From DATNIB01 sp035604685 (lineage in GTDB: Bacteria; Actinomycetota; Acidimicrobiia; Acidimicrobiales; RAAP-2): DNA of 39,107 bases. The notes below the pieces were generated by a model. It did no database searches. It saw nothing but the letters and a program-made list of their open reading frames with translations, and was not told the DNA's origin. Positions within the stretch are counted from its first letter, which is position 1. Every line of letters begins with the position of its first letter. Below are positions 16,674 through 25,809 of the stretch, in pieces. A program made the translations under genes and the position numbers. The DNA is taken from the NCBI GenBank assembly GCA_035604685.1, contig DATNIB010000031.1, positions 1 to 39,107 of the forward strand. Direction: 5' to 3'.

Positions 16674-16946
16674 CTACGCCTGGGTGAGGGCGCGCACCTC
16701 CTCGTGGTCGAGGGTGGCCAGGATCTGGGCCGCCAGCGCGCGCGCCGACGCGGCGTCGAGCTCGACGGCCACGCGACGCGACGCGTCCGACGCGTCGAGG
16801 GGCCGGAAGTCGATGCAGAGGGCGTGCTCGGCGGCCGCCTCTTGGGGATGGTCGAAGTAGACCACCGACTGGCCGAGGGTGAACCAGCCATCGCGGCCGA
16901 GCGCGCTGCCCGCCACCGGCTCGGTCGAGGTGAGGTAGGTGCACAT
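16674..16946 (-). CDS. DUF6295-like small protein
   Basis: A 90-aa protein starting MCTYLTSTEPVAGSALGRDGWF, with a conserved-looking core VVYFDHPQEAAAEHALCIDF and a C-terminal helix (SARALAAQILATLDH). I recall this pattern (MCTY start, GWF, YFDHP, EHAL, IDF) from an uncharacterised actinobacterial family, DUF6295; the family name is from memory. His and Asp residues in the core could bind a metal. The ATG lies 2 nt after the dienelactone hydrolase stop (TGACCATG), so it is translated by coupling and probably serves the same process. A frame that opens further upstream is only overlap with the hydrolase gene. Confidence 0.65.
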   Translation of the reverse strand: MCTYLTSTEPVAGSALGRDGWFTLGQSVVYFDHPQEAAAEHALCIDFRPLDASDASRRVAVELDAASARALAAQILATLDHEEVRALTQA

Positions 16947-16948
16947 GG

Positions 16949-17698
16949 TCAGGAGGCGAGGTGGGTGCCGAAGAAGGCCCAGATCCGCTGCCACCCGTCC
17001 TTCGCCGCCTCCAGGTTGTAGCTCGGGCGGTCGACCGAGAAGAAAGCGTGCCCCGCCCCCTCGTAGGAGTGGAACTCGAAGTTCTTTCCGTTGGCGGTGA
17101 GCTCGGCCTCCATGCGGGCCACGTGCTCGGGCGAGGGGTTGGCGTCTTGGGCCCCGAACAGGCCGAGCAGGGGGCAGCCGAGCTTCGGCGTGAGGTCGAT
17201 CGGTGCCACCGGGCGCTCGGGGGTCAGCTGATCGGCGGACACCACCACCCCGCCGCCATAGCAGTCGACGGCCGCGTCGACATTGAGCGTGCAGGCGACC
17301 AGGTAGGTCTGGCGACCGCCCGAGCAGTAGCCGATGACCCCGACCTTGCCGTTGGCGTCGGAGAGGCCCCGCAGGTGGCTGATGGCGCCGGACACGTCGC
17401 CGTAGCACTGCTCGTCGGGCACGCCCCCGGCCGCTCGCGCTGCGGCCGCGGCGTCGGCCGACTTCGCCCCCGGTGCATAGCGGTGGAAGAGGTTGGGACA
17501 CAGTGCCGCGTAGCCGTAGACGGCGAAGGTGCGCGCGATCTCCTTGGTCGCCCGGTCGTAGCCGGGCATGTGGTGGATCACGACGACGCCGGGGTGCGTG
17601 CCCTCCCCCAGCGGGCGGGCGAGGTAGGCCTCGATCTCCTCCCCCCGGTGTCCGGCGATCGAGATCGTCTCGGCCTGCATGGCATCGCTCATGGTCAT
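16949..17698 (-). CDS. Dienelactone hydrolase family protein
   Basis: A 249-aa alpha/beta hydrolase with the cysteine nucleophile of dienelactone hydrolases: Cys125 in VIGYCSGG. The acid is likely Asp in FGAQDANPSP, and His in GAGHAFF closes the triad. Such enzymes open dienelactones in chlorocatechol degradation, but actinobacterial paralogues act on varied esters and lactones. The start is ATG with ACGAGGT upstream; a second ATG two codons later is possible. The DUF6295-like gene is translationally coupled behind it. The aldo-keto reductase gene upstream in the same direction ends 40 nt before this start, so all three may form one transcript. Confidence 0.9.
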   Translation of the reverse strand: MTMSDAMQAETISIAGHRGEEIEAYLARPLGEGTHPGVVVIHHMPGYDRATKEIARTFAVYGYAALCPNLFHRYAPGAKSADAAAAARAAGGVPDEQCYGDVSGAISHLRGLSDANGKVGVIGYCSGGRQTYLVACTLNVDAAVDCYGGGVVVSADQLTPERPVAPIDLTPKLGCPLLGLFGAQDANPSPEHVARMEAELTANGKNFEFHSYEGAGHAFFSVDRPSYNLEAAKDGWQRIWAFFGTHLAS

Positions 17699-17738
17699 AC
17701 CTCGTGGTCGAAGAATGGTCGGTGTGTTTGGCGGTCGC

Positions 17739-18701
<963 letters not shown>

Positions 18702-18822
18702 GCCGTGCTCCTTGTCCACTGGGGGTCCGCGCCGGCCTGCCGCTCCCCGGCGCGACGGAGGTCGCTCGCGCACCGCTCGGGGCAGCTGGGTCCCGGCGAC
18801 GGGTCCCGCTATTGTTCGAAAC

Positions 18823-18835
18823 CCTAACAGTTAGG
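18823..18835. promoter_or_regulatory. 13-nt perfect palindrome, possible repressor operator
   Basis: CCTAAC-A-GTTAGG lies in the gap between two leftward genes, 122 nt before the aldo-keto reductase start and 61 nt after the stop of the next gene upstream. The TAAC/GTTA half-sites resemble TetR-family operators. No regulator gene is adjacent. Confidence 0.4.
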
Positions 18836-18895
18836 CGCCAATGGGGGGCCGGCGATGTCGTGGCGGAGAGAACACCGGTGAGACGTCCGCCTCCC

Positions 18896-19459
18896 TCAAC
18901 GCGGGAACGGGGACTTGACTCCCTCGGGCACGCCCACGTCGAACGCCGCCAGGGTCATGGCCACCATCGTGTAGAAGCCGACGGTCGCCACCAGCTCCAT
19001 CAGGCCCTCCTCACCGAACTGCGCCACCGCCCGCGCGTACTGGTCCGGGGCGAGCTCGTGGTTCTCGTGCAGGGACCGGCAGGTGTCGTAGGCGATGAGC
19101 TCGTCCTCGGGCGCCATCTTGGGCCGGGTGCCGGCGTAGATGGCGTCGATGACCTCGTCGGAGACCCCGTTCTGACGGGCCAGCCGCGAATGGGCCGACC
19201 ACTCGACGTTGCTCTCCCAGAAGCGCGCGGTCACGAGGATCGCCAGCTCCACGATCCGGCGACCGACCGTGGTCCGCTGCCACAGGAAGTCGCCCATGCC
19301 GAGAGCCCGACGCCCGAACTCGGGCGCCCGGATCCAGGCATCGAATGGCCCCCCGTACTGGCCATCAGCCCCGGCTGGGCGCGCCCGGCCCGTCCGCTCG
19401 TGCTGCTCGCGCTGCTCGGGCGTCAGCTCCTCGGGTTGCTTCGGCTGCAAGCGACTCAT
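18896..19459 (-). CDS. Carboxymuconolactone decarboxylase family protein (AhpD-like)
   Basis: A 187-aa all-helical protein of the CMD/AhpD superfamily. The core helix reads ELAILVTARFWESNVEWSAHSRLARQNGVSDEVI; its Glu and His correspond to the conserved pair of decarboxylase-type members. No CxxC is present, so it is not a peroxidase of the AhpD kind. The substrate is unknown; homologues of this length are often found among aromatic-degradation and redox genes. The ATG at 19457-19459 has GGAGAGGGAACG just upstream. It is divergent from the crotonase gene at 19630, so the 170-nt gap should hold promoters for both. Confidence 0.85.
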   Translation of the reverse strand: MSRLQPKQPEELTPEQREQHERTGRARPAGADGQYGGPFDAWIRAPEFGRRALGMGDFLWQRTTVGRRIVELAILVTARFWESNVEWSAHSRLARQNGVSDEVIDAIYAGTRPKMAPEDELIAYDTCRSLHENHELAPDQYARAVAQFGEEGLMELVATVGFYTMVAMTLAAFDVGVPEGVKSPFPR

Positions 19460-19629
19460 GTCGTTCCCTCTCCCCGCCGGCCGCCAATCTGCCACACCGG
19501 CCGCCCGTCGACGAAGGCTCGGGGTGAACTGCGGGCCGCCCCGGTCGGGCCGCGGCTCGGCGGCCGTTTCGAGCAAGATGGCGGTCGTGCCCCCGGCGCC
19601 TTGCTCTGTCGTCGCGCGGCGGTGACCCC

Positions 19630-20442
19630 ATGAGCGACGGCGTCGACCACGCCACCGGGACCGACCAGCTGCTGGTAGAGGTCGAAGACGGCGTGGGGCG
19701 GGTCACGTTCAACAACCCGACGAAGCACAACGCGCTGTCGCTCGCCATGCGCGCGGCGATGCCGGACGCCATCGCCGCGCTCGAGCAGGATCCGGCCGTC
19801 CGGGTCGTCGTCATGACCGGCGCCGGCACGAAGGCGTTCATGTCCGGCGCGGACATCTCCGAGTTCGGCGCGCAGCGCACGACGCCCGAGGCCCGGGCGG
19901 AGTACGACCGGTCGTCGGCCACCGTGGCCAGCGCCTGGAACGCGCTCGGCAAGCCGATCATCGCCATGATCCGTGGCTACTGCATGGGTGGGGGTCTCCT
20001 CACCGCGCTGCAGGCCGACATCCGCCTCGCCTCTCCCGACGCCCGCTTCGCGGTGCCGGCGGCGCGCCTCGGGCTCGGCTACGGGATCGGCGGCGTCCAG
20101 GCCCTGCGCGAGATCGTCGGGCCGGCCGCCGCGGCAGAGATCCTCTTCTCGGCCCGGCGCCTCGACGCCCACGAGGCGCTGTCCATCGGCCTCGTGAACC
20201 GGGTCGTCGAGGCCGAGCAGCTGGAGCATGCGGTCATGGAGCTGGCCCACGCCATCGCGGCCAATGCGCCGCTCACGGTCGCGGCCTGCAAGGTGGCCCT
20301 ACGCGAGCTGCGCCGCCCGCCCGAGCAGCGGGATCTCGCCCGCGTGGCCGAGCTGGTGGAGGCCTGCTTCCGCTCGGAGGACTACCTGGAGGGCCAGGCG
20401 GCCTTCGCCGAGAAGCGCGAGCCCCGGTTCCGCGGCCGCTGA
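19630..20442 (+). CDS. Crotonase/enoyl-CoA hydratase family protein lacking both canonical catalytic Glu
   Basis: A 270-aa crotonase-fold protein. The oxyanion-hole segments are GTKAFMSGADISEF and IRGYCMGGGLLTAL. The usual catalytic glutamates of hydratases would fall in GGGxE and PExxLG; here the sequence is GGGLLTAL and VPAARLGLG, so both are replaced. It may therefore act as another kind of crotonase (isomerase, hydrolase, decarboxylase) or be non-hydrating. The ending KREPRFRGR is typical of the family. It leads an operon in which the methyltransferase-like gene starts 10 nt after its stop. The start ATG is preceded by a short gap without an obvious ribosome-binding site; ATG 19630 gives the usual N-terminus. 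Confidence 0.87.
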   Translation: MSDGVDHATGTDQLLVEVEDGVGRVTFNNPTKHNALSLAMRAAMPDAIAALEQDPAVRVVVMTGAGTKAFMSGADISEFGAQRTTPEARAEYDRSSATVASAWNALGKPIIAMIRGYCMGGGLLTALQADIRLASPDARFAVPAARLGLGYGIGGVQALREIVGPAAAAEILFSARRLDAHEALSIGLVNRVVEAEQLEHAVMELAHAIAANAPLTVAACKVALRELRRPPEQRDLARVAELVEACFRSEDYLEGQAAFAEKREPRFRGR

Positions 20443-20452
20443 TCGGCCACCC

Positions 20453-21043
20453 GTGCGCTCGACCGGCCTCAATGTTGACGCGGCGCGCCTCGTCCTCGAC
20501 GTCGTCTTCGTCGTCTCGATCGGCGCCGAGGTCTGGATCCGCCGCTCCCGGCCGGCCCACTCGGGCGCGCCCTTGGACCGCGACACGCGTTCGTGGATCG
20601 GCCTCAGCTACCTGGTCGGCGTCTTCGGCGGCGTGCTGCTGGCCTACCAGGGCGTCGGACCGGTCATCGCGCACCACAACGTGACCCTGTTCGTGGTCGG
20701 CGTCTCCCTGGCCTTCCTCGGCGTCGCGCTCCGGCTGTGGGCGGTCCACACCCTGGGCCGGTTCTTCCAGCTGGTGCTCGTCGTCCAGTCCGAACACCGC
20801 GTGGTCACGCAGGGCCCCTACCGCGTCATCCGCCACCCGGCCTACGCCGGCCCGGTGCTCGGGTGTCTCGGCATCGGGCTGGCCCTCGACCACTGGGTGA
20901 GCCTCGTGCTCTGCGTCGTGCTCCCGGCGTCCGCGTTCATTCACCGCATCCTCGTCGAGGAGCAGATGCTGGTCGACGGGCTGGGGCCCGAGTACGAGCG
21001 GTACCGGCAGCGGACCAAGCGGCTGATCCCCTATGTCTGGTGA
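20453..21043 (+). CDS. Isoprenylcysteine carboxyl methyltransferase-like membrane protein
   Basis: A 196-aa membrane protein with about five hydrophobic segments. It bears the C-terminal ICMT/PEMT-type signature: GPYRVIRHPAYAG for the SAM site and EEQMLVDGLGPEYERYRQRTKRLIPYVW. Bacterial members methylate small or lipid substrates of mostly unknown nature. The GTG at 20453, 10 nt after the crotonase stop, is chosen; the frame open before it is only overlap with that gene. Its stop overlaps the start of the glycosyltransferase gene by 11 nt, so three proteins are made from one message. The shared membrane location suggests methylation of a lipid-linked intermediate, but this is inference. Confidence 0.87.
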   Translation: MRSTGLNVDAARLVLDVVFVVSIGAEVWIRRSRPAHSGAPLDRDTRSWIGLSYLVGVFGGVLLAYQGVGPVIAHHNVTLFVVGVSLAFLGVALRLWAVHTLGRFFQLVLVVQSEHRVVTQGPYRVIRHPAYAGPVLGCLGIGLALDHWVSLVLCVVLPASAFIHRILVEEQMLVDGLGPEYERYRQRTKRLIPYVW

Positions 21044-23165
21044 CGACACCCCCCTAGGGGGTGGTCCCGAGCCGCTGGCCGGGACGCGGCCACCCGATCA
21101 GGTCGACACCGGACGGACCCTCTCCCGGCCCTCCGTGGGCGAGCCTGTGCCGACGGTCCCACTGGTCGGGGCCACGGCCGACCAGGCGGAGCCGCAGACG
21201 ACCGGCGACGCGGACGCCGCGGGCGACCCGGTCCGGCCGGCGCGCCTCGCGGTGCGGGTCGGCCGCCGGACCGCCCGATTGGCCCTCGGCACGCCGAAGG
21301 GGGTGCATCCGCTGCTGGTCGTCATCGCCGGCCTGTCCGGCCTCGCCTACGGGTGGGGTTCGGCCCACGAGGGTCTCGAGCCCTACTACGCGGCCGCCGT
21401 GCGCGGCATGGCGCTCAGTTGGCACAACTTCTTCTTCGGCGCCTTCGACCCGTCCGCCACGATCAGCGTCGACAAGCTCCCCGGCGCCCTCTGGCTGCAG
21501 GCGCTCTCGGTGCGCTGGTTCGGGCTCCACACCTGGGCCATCGTGCTGCCCCAGATCGTCGAGGGCGTGCTCGCCGTCTTCGTCCTCTACCGCGCCGTGT
21601 CGCGCCTCGCCTCCCCGGTCGCGGGGCTGGTGGCGGCCGCCGTCCTGGCCGCCAGCCCGGCGACGGTGGCGCTCGACCGCGGCAACGTCTCGGACAGCCT
21701 GCTCACCCTGCTGCTGGTGCTGGCGGCCAGCGCCACCGCCAAGGCGATCGAGACCGGGCGCTGGCGATCGCTGCTGCTCGCCGCCGTCTGGGTCGGCCTC
21801 GCCTTCCAGGCGAAGATGGTCCAGGCCTGGGTGGTGCTCCCCGCGCTCGGCCTCGCCTACCTCATCGCCGGGGCGCCCCGCCTGCGGCGTCGCCTGGCCC
21901 AACTGGGGGTGGCCGGGGTGCTGTGCGCGGCGGTCTCGCTCAGCTGGATGGTGGCCATCTCGCTCGTCCCGCAGCACCACCGCCCCTATGTGGACGGGAG
22001 CAGCCACGACTCCATCTTCGAGCAGGTCTTCGAGTACAACGGCATCGGCCGGTTCACCCACAGCACCCTGTTGGGCTCGGCGGGCACGCCCACCGCGCTG
22101 GCGGCGCGCTCGCTCGGCACCTTCCTCCTCGACTTCACGCTGCACACGCCGACCAGCTGGCACCGGCTGCTCTGGGGTCCGGGCGGGCGCGACACCGCCT
22201 GGCTGATACCGCTCGCCCTCTTGAGTGCGCTGGCCGTCTTCGTGGTGCGCCGACACGAGCCGCGCACCGATCCGCTGCGCGCGGCCACCATCCTTTGGAC
22301 CACCTGGCTGCTCGCGCACCTGGTGCTCTTCTCCACCGCCTCGAGCATCAACGCCTACTACCTGGGGGTGCTGTCGCCGGCGCTCGGCGCCCTGTGCGCC
22401 GGGGGGTACGAGCTGGCTCGCACCGCGCGGGGCCTGCGACTCCTCCGGCCCCTGACCCTCCTGGTCGGTCTCGCCTTCAGCACCTTCTTCGCCCTGTGGC
22501 TGCTCCATGCGGGGCACCAGGTCCCCGGGTGGGTGCGGCCGGCCGTCATCTGGACGGCCGCGTTCGCCGGCCTCGTCATCGTCGTCTCGGCCCTCTGGCG
22601 GGTCGTGGCGCCGGTGCTCGTCCCACTCGGCGCGCTCGCCGTCGCCGCCTGCGTCCTCGTCGCGCCGTCGGCCGCGTCGGCATCGCTCGTCACCCACCAG
22701 AGCGGGCCCTTCGACACCCCCTTCGAGAACCGCTCGACGGGGGCGGTCCTCCAGATCGGGCAGGAGATCATGGCCGGCTCCGCCGCCGTGGTGGCCACGT
22801 TCGAGCACTTCGACAACGGCGTGCGCTACGCGTTCGCGACCTACACCTCGCTGCTCGCTGCCAACTTCATCTTGGCCACCGGCGTCGAAGTGCTCCCGAT
22901 CGGCGGATTCACCGGTGCGGTGCCATCGCCCACCCTGCACCGCCTGCAGCACCTGATCGACACCAAGCAGCTCCGCTTCGTGCTTGCCTCGGATGCTCCG
23001 GACCCGCGCCTCATCTGGATCGCCGCCCACTGCGCGAACGTGACCCCCCGCCGGCCGCCCATTGCGCCGCCCACCGGCACCGGCACCGGCACCACCGGCG
23101 GAGCGCCCGCCGAGTTCGTGGCGTTCACCGTCTACCTCTGCACGCCCCCGGCCCCCCGGCCCTGA
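21033..23165 (+). CDS. GT39-type polytopic membrane glycosyltransferase (ArnT/PMT-like)
   Basis: A 710-aa protein with a hydrophilic N-terminal region of about 85 residues, then some 11-12 membrane helices and a large C-terminal extracytoplasmic part. The first external loop reads LEPYYAAAVRGMALSWHNF with FDPSATISVDKLPGALWLQ after it, the pattern of actinobacterial polyprenyl-phosphate-sugar transferases of the YkcB/ArnT group. Family members transfer a sugar from a lipid-phosphate donor to a protein or lipid acceptor outside the membrane. The last 100 residues contain a Pro-Thr-Gly repeat (GTGTGTTGG). The gene overlaps the methyltransferase-like gene and ends 12 nt before the convergent crotonase gene. 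Confidence 0.87.
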   Translation: MSGDDTPLGGGPEPLAGTRPPDQVDTGRTLSRPSVGEPVPTVPLVGATADQAEPQTTGDADAAGDPVRPARLAVRVGRRTARLALGTPKGVHPLLVVIAGLSGLAYGWGSAHEGLEPYYAAAVRGMALSWHNFFFGAFDPSATISVDKLPGALWLQALSVRWFGLHTWAIVLPQIVEGVLAVFVLYRAVSRLASPVAGLVAAAVLAASPATVALDRGNVSDSLLTLLLVLAASATAKAIETGRWRSLLLAAVWVGLAFQAKMVQAWVVLPALGLAYLIAGAPRLRRRLAQLGVAGVLCAAVSLSWMVAISLVPQHHRPYVDGSSHDSIFEQVFEYNGIGRFTHSTLLGSAGTPTALAARSLGTFLLDFTLHTPTSWHRLLWGPGGRDTAWLIPLALLSALAVFVVRRHEPRTDPLRAATILWTTWLLAHLVLFSTASSINAYYLGVLSPALGALCAGGYELARTARGLRLLRPLTLLVGLAFSTFFALWLLHAGHQVPGWVRPAVIWTAAFAGLVIVVSALWRVVAPVLVPLGALAVAACVLVAPSAASASLVTHQSGPFDTPFENRSTGAVLQIGQEIMAGSAAVVATFEHFDNGVRYAFATYTSLLAANFILATGVEVLPIGGFTGAVPSPTLHRLQHLIDTKQLRFVLASDAPDPRLIWIAAHCANVTPRRPPIAPPTGTGTGTTGGAPAEFVAFTVYLCTPPAPRP

Positions 23166-23177
23166 ACCGGGCCGCCC

Positions 23178-23930
23178 TCAGGAGCCGCCGAAGCGGGGTT
23201 CCCGACGCTCGGACATGGCCCGCACGCCCTCGCGGAAGTCGGCCGTGGCGGCCAGGCGGTCCTGCTCGCCGTGCTCGTGGGCCATGGCCGCGCGCACGCG
23301 TTCGACCAACCCCTGGCGCAGCGTGGCGCGGATGGAGCGCACCGCCAGCGGCGCCGCGCCGGCCAGTTCGACGGCCAGCGCGCGGGCGCCGGCACGGATC
23401 TCGTCGGCCGGCACCAGCCGGTCGACGAGGCCGATCGAGCGGGCCGTCTCGCCGTCGATCCGCCGGCCGGTGTAGAGCAGGTCGGCGGCGGCCTGCTGCC
23501 CGACCGTGTTCGGCAGTGTCACGCTGATGCCGAACCCCTGGTGGAAGCCGAGGCGGGCGAAGTTGGCGGTGAACCGGCTCTCGGCGCTCGCCACCCGGAA
23601 GTCGGCCGAGAGCGCGAGGCCGAGGCCGCCGCCGACCGCCGCCCCCTGGACGGCGGCCACCACCGGCAGCCCGCAGGCGAAGAGCCGCAGCCCCTCGCGG
23701 TAGAGATCGCCGGCCCCGAGCTCGCGGCCGCTCCCCAGCTCGGCCCCGGCACAGAAGTGCTTGCCCTCCGCGCCCAGCACGATGGCCCGGCAACGGTCGT
23801 CGGCGTCGAGCTGCTCGTAGGCATCGGCCATCTCGCCGATGACGGCGGCGTTGAAGAAATTGTTGGGGCCGCGGCACATCTCGACGACGGCCACGAAGTC
23901 GTCACCCAGCTCGACGCGTACCTCGCTCAT
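23178..23930 (-). CDS. Enoyl-CoA hydratase/isomerase family protein (second crotonase)
   Basis: A 250-aa crotonase. The CoA-binding and oxyanion segments are GKHFCAGAELGSGREL and VQGAAVGGGLGLALSADFRVA. The first catalytic Glu position is Gly (GGGLG), and the second region reads FTANFARLGFHQGFG without Glu, so simple hydratase chemistry is doubtful. The C-terminal helix ending SERREPRFGGS is typical. The ATG at 23928-23930 has AAGGTCGGG upstream. The neighbouring cupin and acyl-CoA dehydrogenase genes run in the same direction with a gap of about 100 nt containing a weak hairpin, so transcription may be shared or separate. Confidence 0.9.
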   Translation of the reverse strand: MSEVRVELGDDFVAVVEMCRGPNNFFNAAVIGEMADAYEQLDADDRCRAIVLGAEGKHFCAGAELGSGRELGAGDLYREGLRLFACGLPVVAAVQGAAVGGGLGLALSADFRVASAESRFTANFARLGFHQGFGISVTLPNTVGQQAAADLLYTGRRIDGETARSIGLVDRLVPADEIRAGARALAVELAGAAPLAVRSIRATLRQGLVERVRAAMAHEHGEQDRLAATADFREGVRAMSERREPRFGGS

Positions 23931-23961
23931 GTCCCGACCTTCTTGCACGCTCGTTGGGCGG

Positions 23962-23982
23962 GAGCGCGCGTCGCCCGCGCTC
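23962..23982 (-). terminator. Weak hairpin after the acyl-CoA dehydrogenase gene
   Basis: GAGCGCG and CGCGCTC form a 7-bp stem with a 7-nt loop, about 55 nt after the stop of the upstream leftward gene. There is no T tract. It may reduce read-through into the crotonase gene. Confidence 0.3.
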
Positions 23983-24034
23983 TCGAACCTAGTCGTCGGC
24001 CCGCGCCTTCTCCCTGGGCCGACGCCGGCCCGGC

Positions 24035-25288
24035 TCAGGTCGGCCGGCGGTTGGTGAGCACTTGGGAGAACGGGATGTCGGCGTCGACCGACGGCTCGCG
24101 GGGCAGGCCGAGCGCCCGCTCGCCCACGATGTTCTTCTGGATCTCGTCCGTCCCGCCCGCGATCGAGCCGCCGGGCACCGAGACCAAGATCTCGGCCACG
24201 ATGCCGTCGAGGGGTGAGTCCGGGCCGTTCAACAGGGCCGCCGCGCCGACCAGGCCGGCGTGGACGGCGGCCGAGCGGCGGGCGATGTCCGAGCCGGCCA
24301 GCTTGGCCACGGACCCCTCGGGACCCGGGGCCCGCCCGCGGCTGGCGGCGAGGCGCGAGCGCTCCACGCTCCAGCGGGCCGCGCGGGTGCGGGCGATCAC
24401 ATCGGCCACCGCCTGGCGCTGCACCGGCCCGGCACCGGTCGCGGTCGCCTGCTCGGCGACGAGGTCCGGCCGGCCGGCCCGCTGGGGATACCAGACGTAG
24501 GTGGCGTTCACCTCTTCTGCCTCGGCCGCCGCCTCGCGGGCGGTCCGGCCGCCGGGCTCTCGGCCCAAGAGGCCCGTGCGGGTGGCGGCCAGGCCCCGCT
24601 CGTGCGCGAGCGTCGTCAGCGCGGCAGCCCAGCCGCCGTTCACCTCGCCGACGACGTTGGCCCCGGGGACCCGGGCCTCGGTGAGGAAGACCTCGTTGAA
24701 CGACGAGTAGTTGTTCATCTGCCGCAGGGGCCGCACCTCGACGCCCGCCTGTCGCATCGGCAGGGCGAAGTAGGTGATGCCGCGGTGCTTGGGCACGTCG
24801 GCCGAGGTCCGGGCGAGCAGCATGCCGTAGGCGGCGTCGCGCGCCCCGGTCGTCCAGACCTTCTGGCCGCTCACGATCCACTCGTCCCCGTCGAGCTCGG
24901 CCCGCGTGGTGAGCCCGGCCAGGTCCGACCCGTTGCCCGGCTCCGAGAAGAGCTGGCACCACTTCTCCTCGCCGGTCACGATCGGCCGCAGCAGCCGGCG
25001 CGCCAGTTCCTCGCTCCCGTGGGCGAGGATGGTGGGTGCCGCCAGGTTCATCCCAGAGCCGGTGGCCGGGCCGACCGCTCCGACCCGGGCGAACGCGGCG
25101 GCGACGACGGCCGCGCCGCTCGCTTCGAGGCCCCGTCCGTAGCGGTCTTCGGGCCAGGTCGGGCAACCCCAGCCCGAGTCGGCCAGCCGCGCCCGCCACT
25201 CGGCCAGCGGTCGCTCCGGGTCCCATTGCTCGGCGAGCCACGCCGCGACGTCGGCCCGAACGGCGTCGAGGTCGTCGGCGGGGCTCAC
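24035..25288 (-). CDS. Acyl-CoA dehydrogenase family protein (second copy)
   Basis: A 417-aa flavoenzyme. Typical segments are WPEDRYGRG, CQLFSEPGNGSDLAGLTT, SGQKVWTTGARDAAYGMLLART, and the C-terminal GGSIAGGTDEIQKNIVGERALGLPREP. It is only distantly similar to the first acyl-CoA dehydrogenase in this window. The N-terminal domain is Ala-rich and somewhat variable. The GTG at 25286-25288, 22 nt after the cupin stop, gives a natural start (MSPADDLDAVRAD); the frame is open further upstream but that part is overlap with the cupin gene. Operon with the cupin gene is likely. Substrate unknown. Confidence 0.88.
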   Translation of the reverse strand: MSPADDLDAVRADVAAWLAEQWDPERPLAEWRARLADSGWGCPTWPEDRYGRGLEASGAAVVAAAFARVGAVGPATGSGMNLAAPTILAHGSEELARRLLRPIVTGEEKWCQLFSEPGNGSDLAGLTTRAELDGDEWIVSGQKVWTTGARDAAYGMLLARTSADVPKHRGITYFALPMRQAGVEVRPLRQMNNYSSFNEVFLTEARVPGANVVGEVNGGWAAALTTLAHERGLAATRTGLLGREPGGRTAREAAAEAEEVNATYVWYPQRAGRPDLVAEQATATGAGPVQRQAVADVIARTRAARWSVERSRLAASRGRAPGPEGSVAKLAGSDIARRSAAVHAGLVGAAALLNGPDSPLDGIVAEILVSVPGGSIAGGTDEIQKNIVGERALGLPREPSVDADIPFSQVLTNRRPT

Positions 25289-25310
25289 TGCGCCGACCGC
25301 CCGGGCGACC

Positions 25311-25706
25311 TCATCGGTCGTAGCCGCTCGCCCAGTCCCCCTCCTCCACCTCCCAGGAGACGTCGGTCCCCCGGTACTGGACGGTGAGGTGGGACATCGC
25401 CGAGTGCGGCAGGCCGCCGTGCCAGTGCCACTCGTCGGGGGACACCGTGATGGTGTCGCCCGGGCTGACCACGTGGCGCCCCCCTCGGTCGGCGACCACG
25501 CCCTCGCCGGCGACGACGTGGAGGATCTGGCCCGAGTGGTGGACGTGGGGGCGCGTCCGCCCGCCCGCCTCGAAGTGGACGATGAAGACGTCCGGGCCGC
25601 CCTCGAAGGGGCTCGTGAGCTGCTGGAAGCGCGCCGAGCCGGCGAAGTGGGCCCGGTAGTCCGGCGGCAGGTCACCCGCCCCGGGGTCGACGGCGTCGAT
25701 CTTCAT
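25311..25706 (-). CDS. Cupin domain-containing protein
   Basis: A 131-aa single-domain cupin. Motif 1 reads GGRTRPHVHHSGQILHVVAGEG, with the metal-binding His residues and Gln in place of the usual Glu. Motif 2 is PGDTITVSPDEWHWHGG. Metal binding is therefore likely but the enzyme class is open: dioxygenase, isomerase or sensor. The ATG at 25704-25706 has GAGGAGGACAG immediately upstream, a strong ribosome-binding site. It precedes the second acyl-CoA dehydrogenase gene by 22 nt in the same direction. It is divergent from the HAD gene, so promoters of both should lie in the 103-nt gap 25707-25809. Confidence 0.88.
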   Translation of the reverse strand: MKIDAVDPGAGDLPPDYRAHFAGSARFQQLTSPFEGGPDVFIVHFEAGGRTRPHVHHSGQILHVVAGEGVVADRGGRHVVSPGDTITVSPDEWHWHGGLPHSAMSHLTVQYRGTDVSWEVEEGDWASGYDR

Positions 25707-25809
25707 CTGTCCTCCTCGGTCGCTCGACACAGATCGTCGCCCCTGGCGGGCCGCCGCGCCAGGCGCGCCGCCCCGGGCGTGAGGGCCCCGGTTACGCGAG
25801 AGTCTCGGC

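Noticed and set aside
21054..23030. 658-codon leftward ORF opposite the glycosyltransferase
   Set aside because: It is a Glu- and Arg-rich antisense frame with no membrane or enzyme motif; the rightward frame has proper membrane helices.
23076..23100. GGCACC-type repeat as a regulatory microsatellite
   Set aside because: It lies inside the glycosyltransferase gene and encodes a Gly-Thr linker, which is ordinary for extracytoplasmic regions.
21353..23527. 724-codon rightward ORF in the alternate frame of the glycosyltransferase
   Set aside because: It is an Arg- and Pro-rich frame that crosses into the convergent crotonase gene; no ribosome-binding site and no motif.
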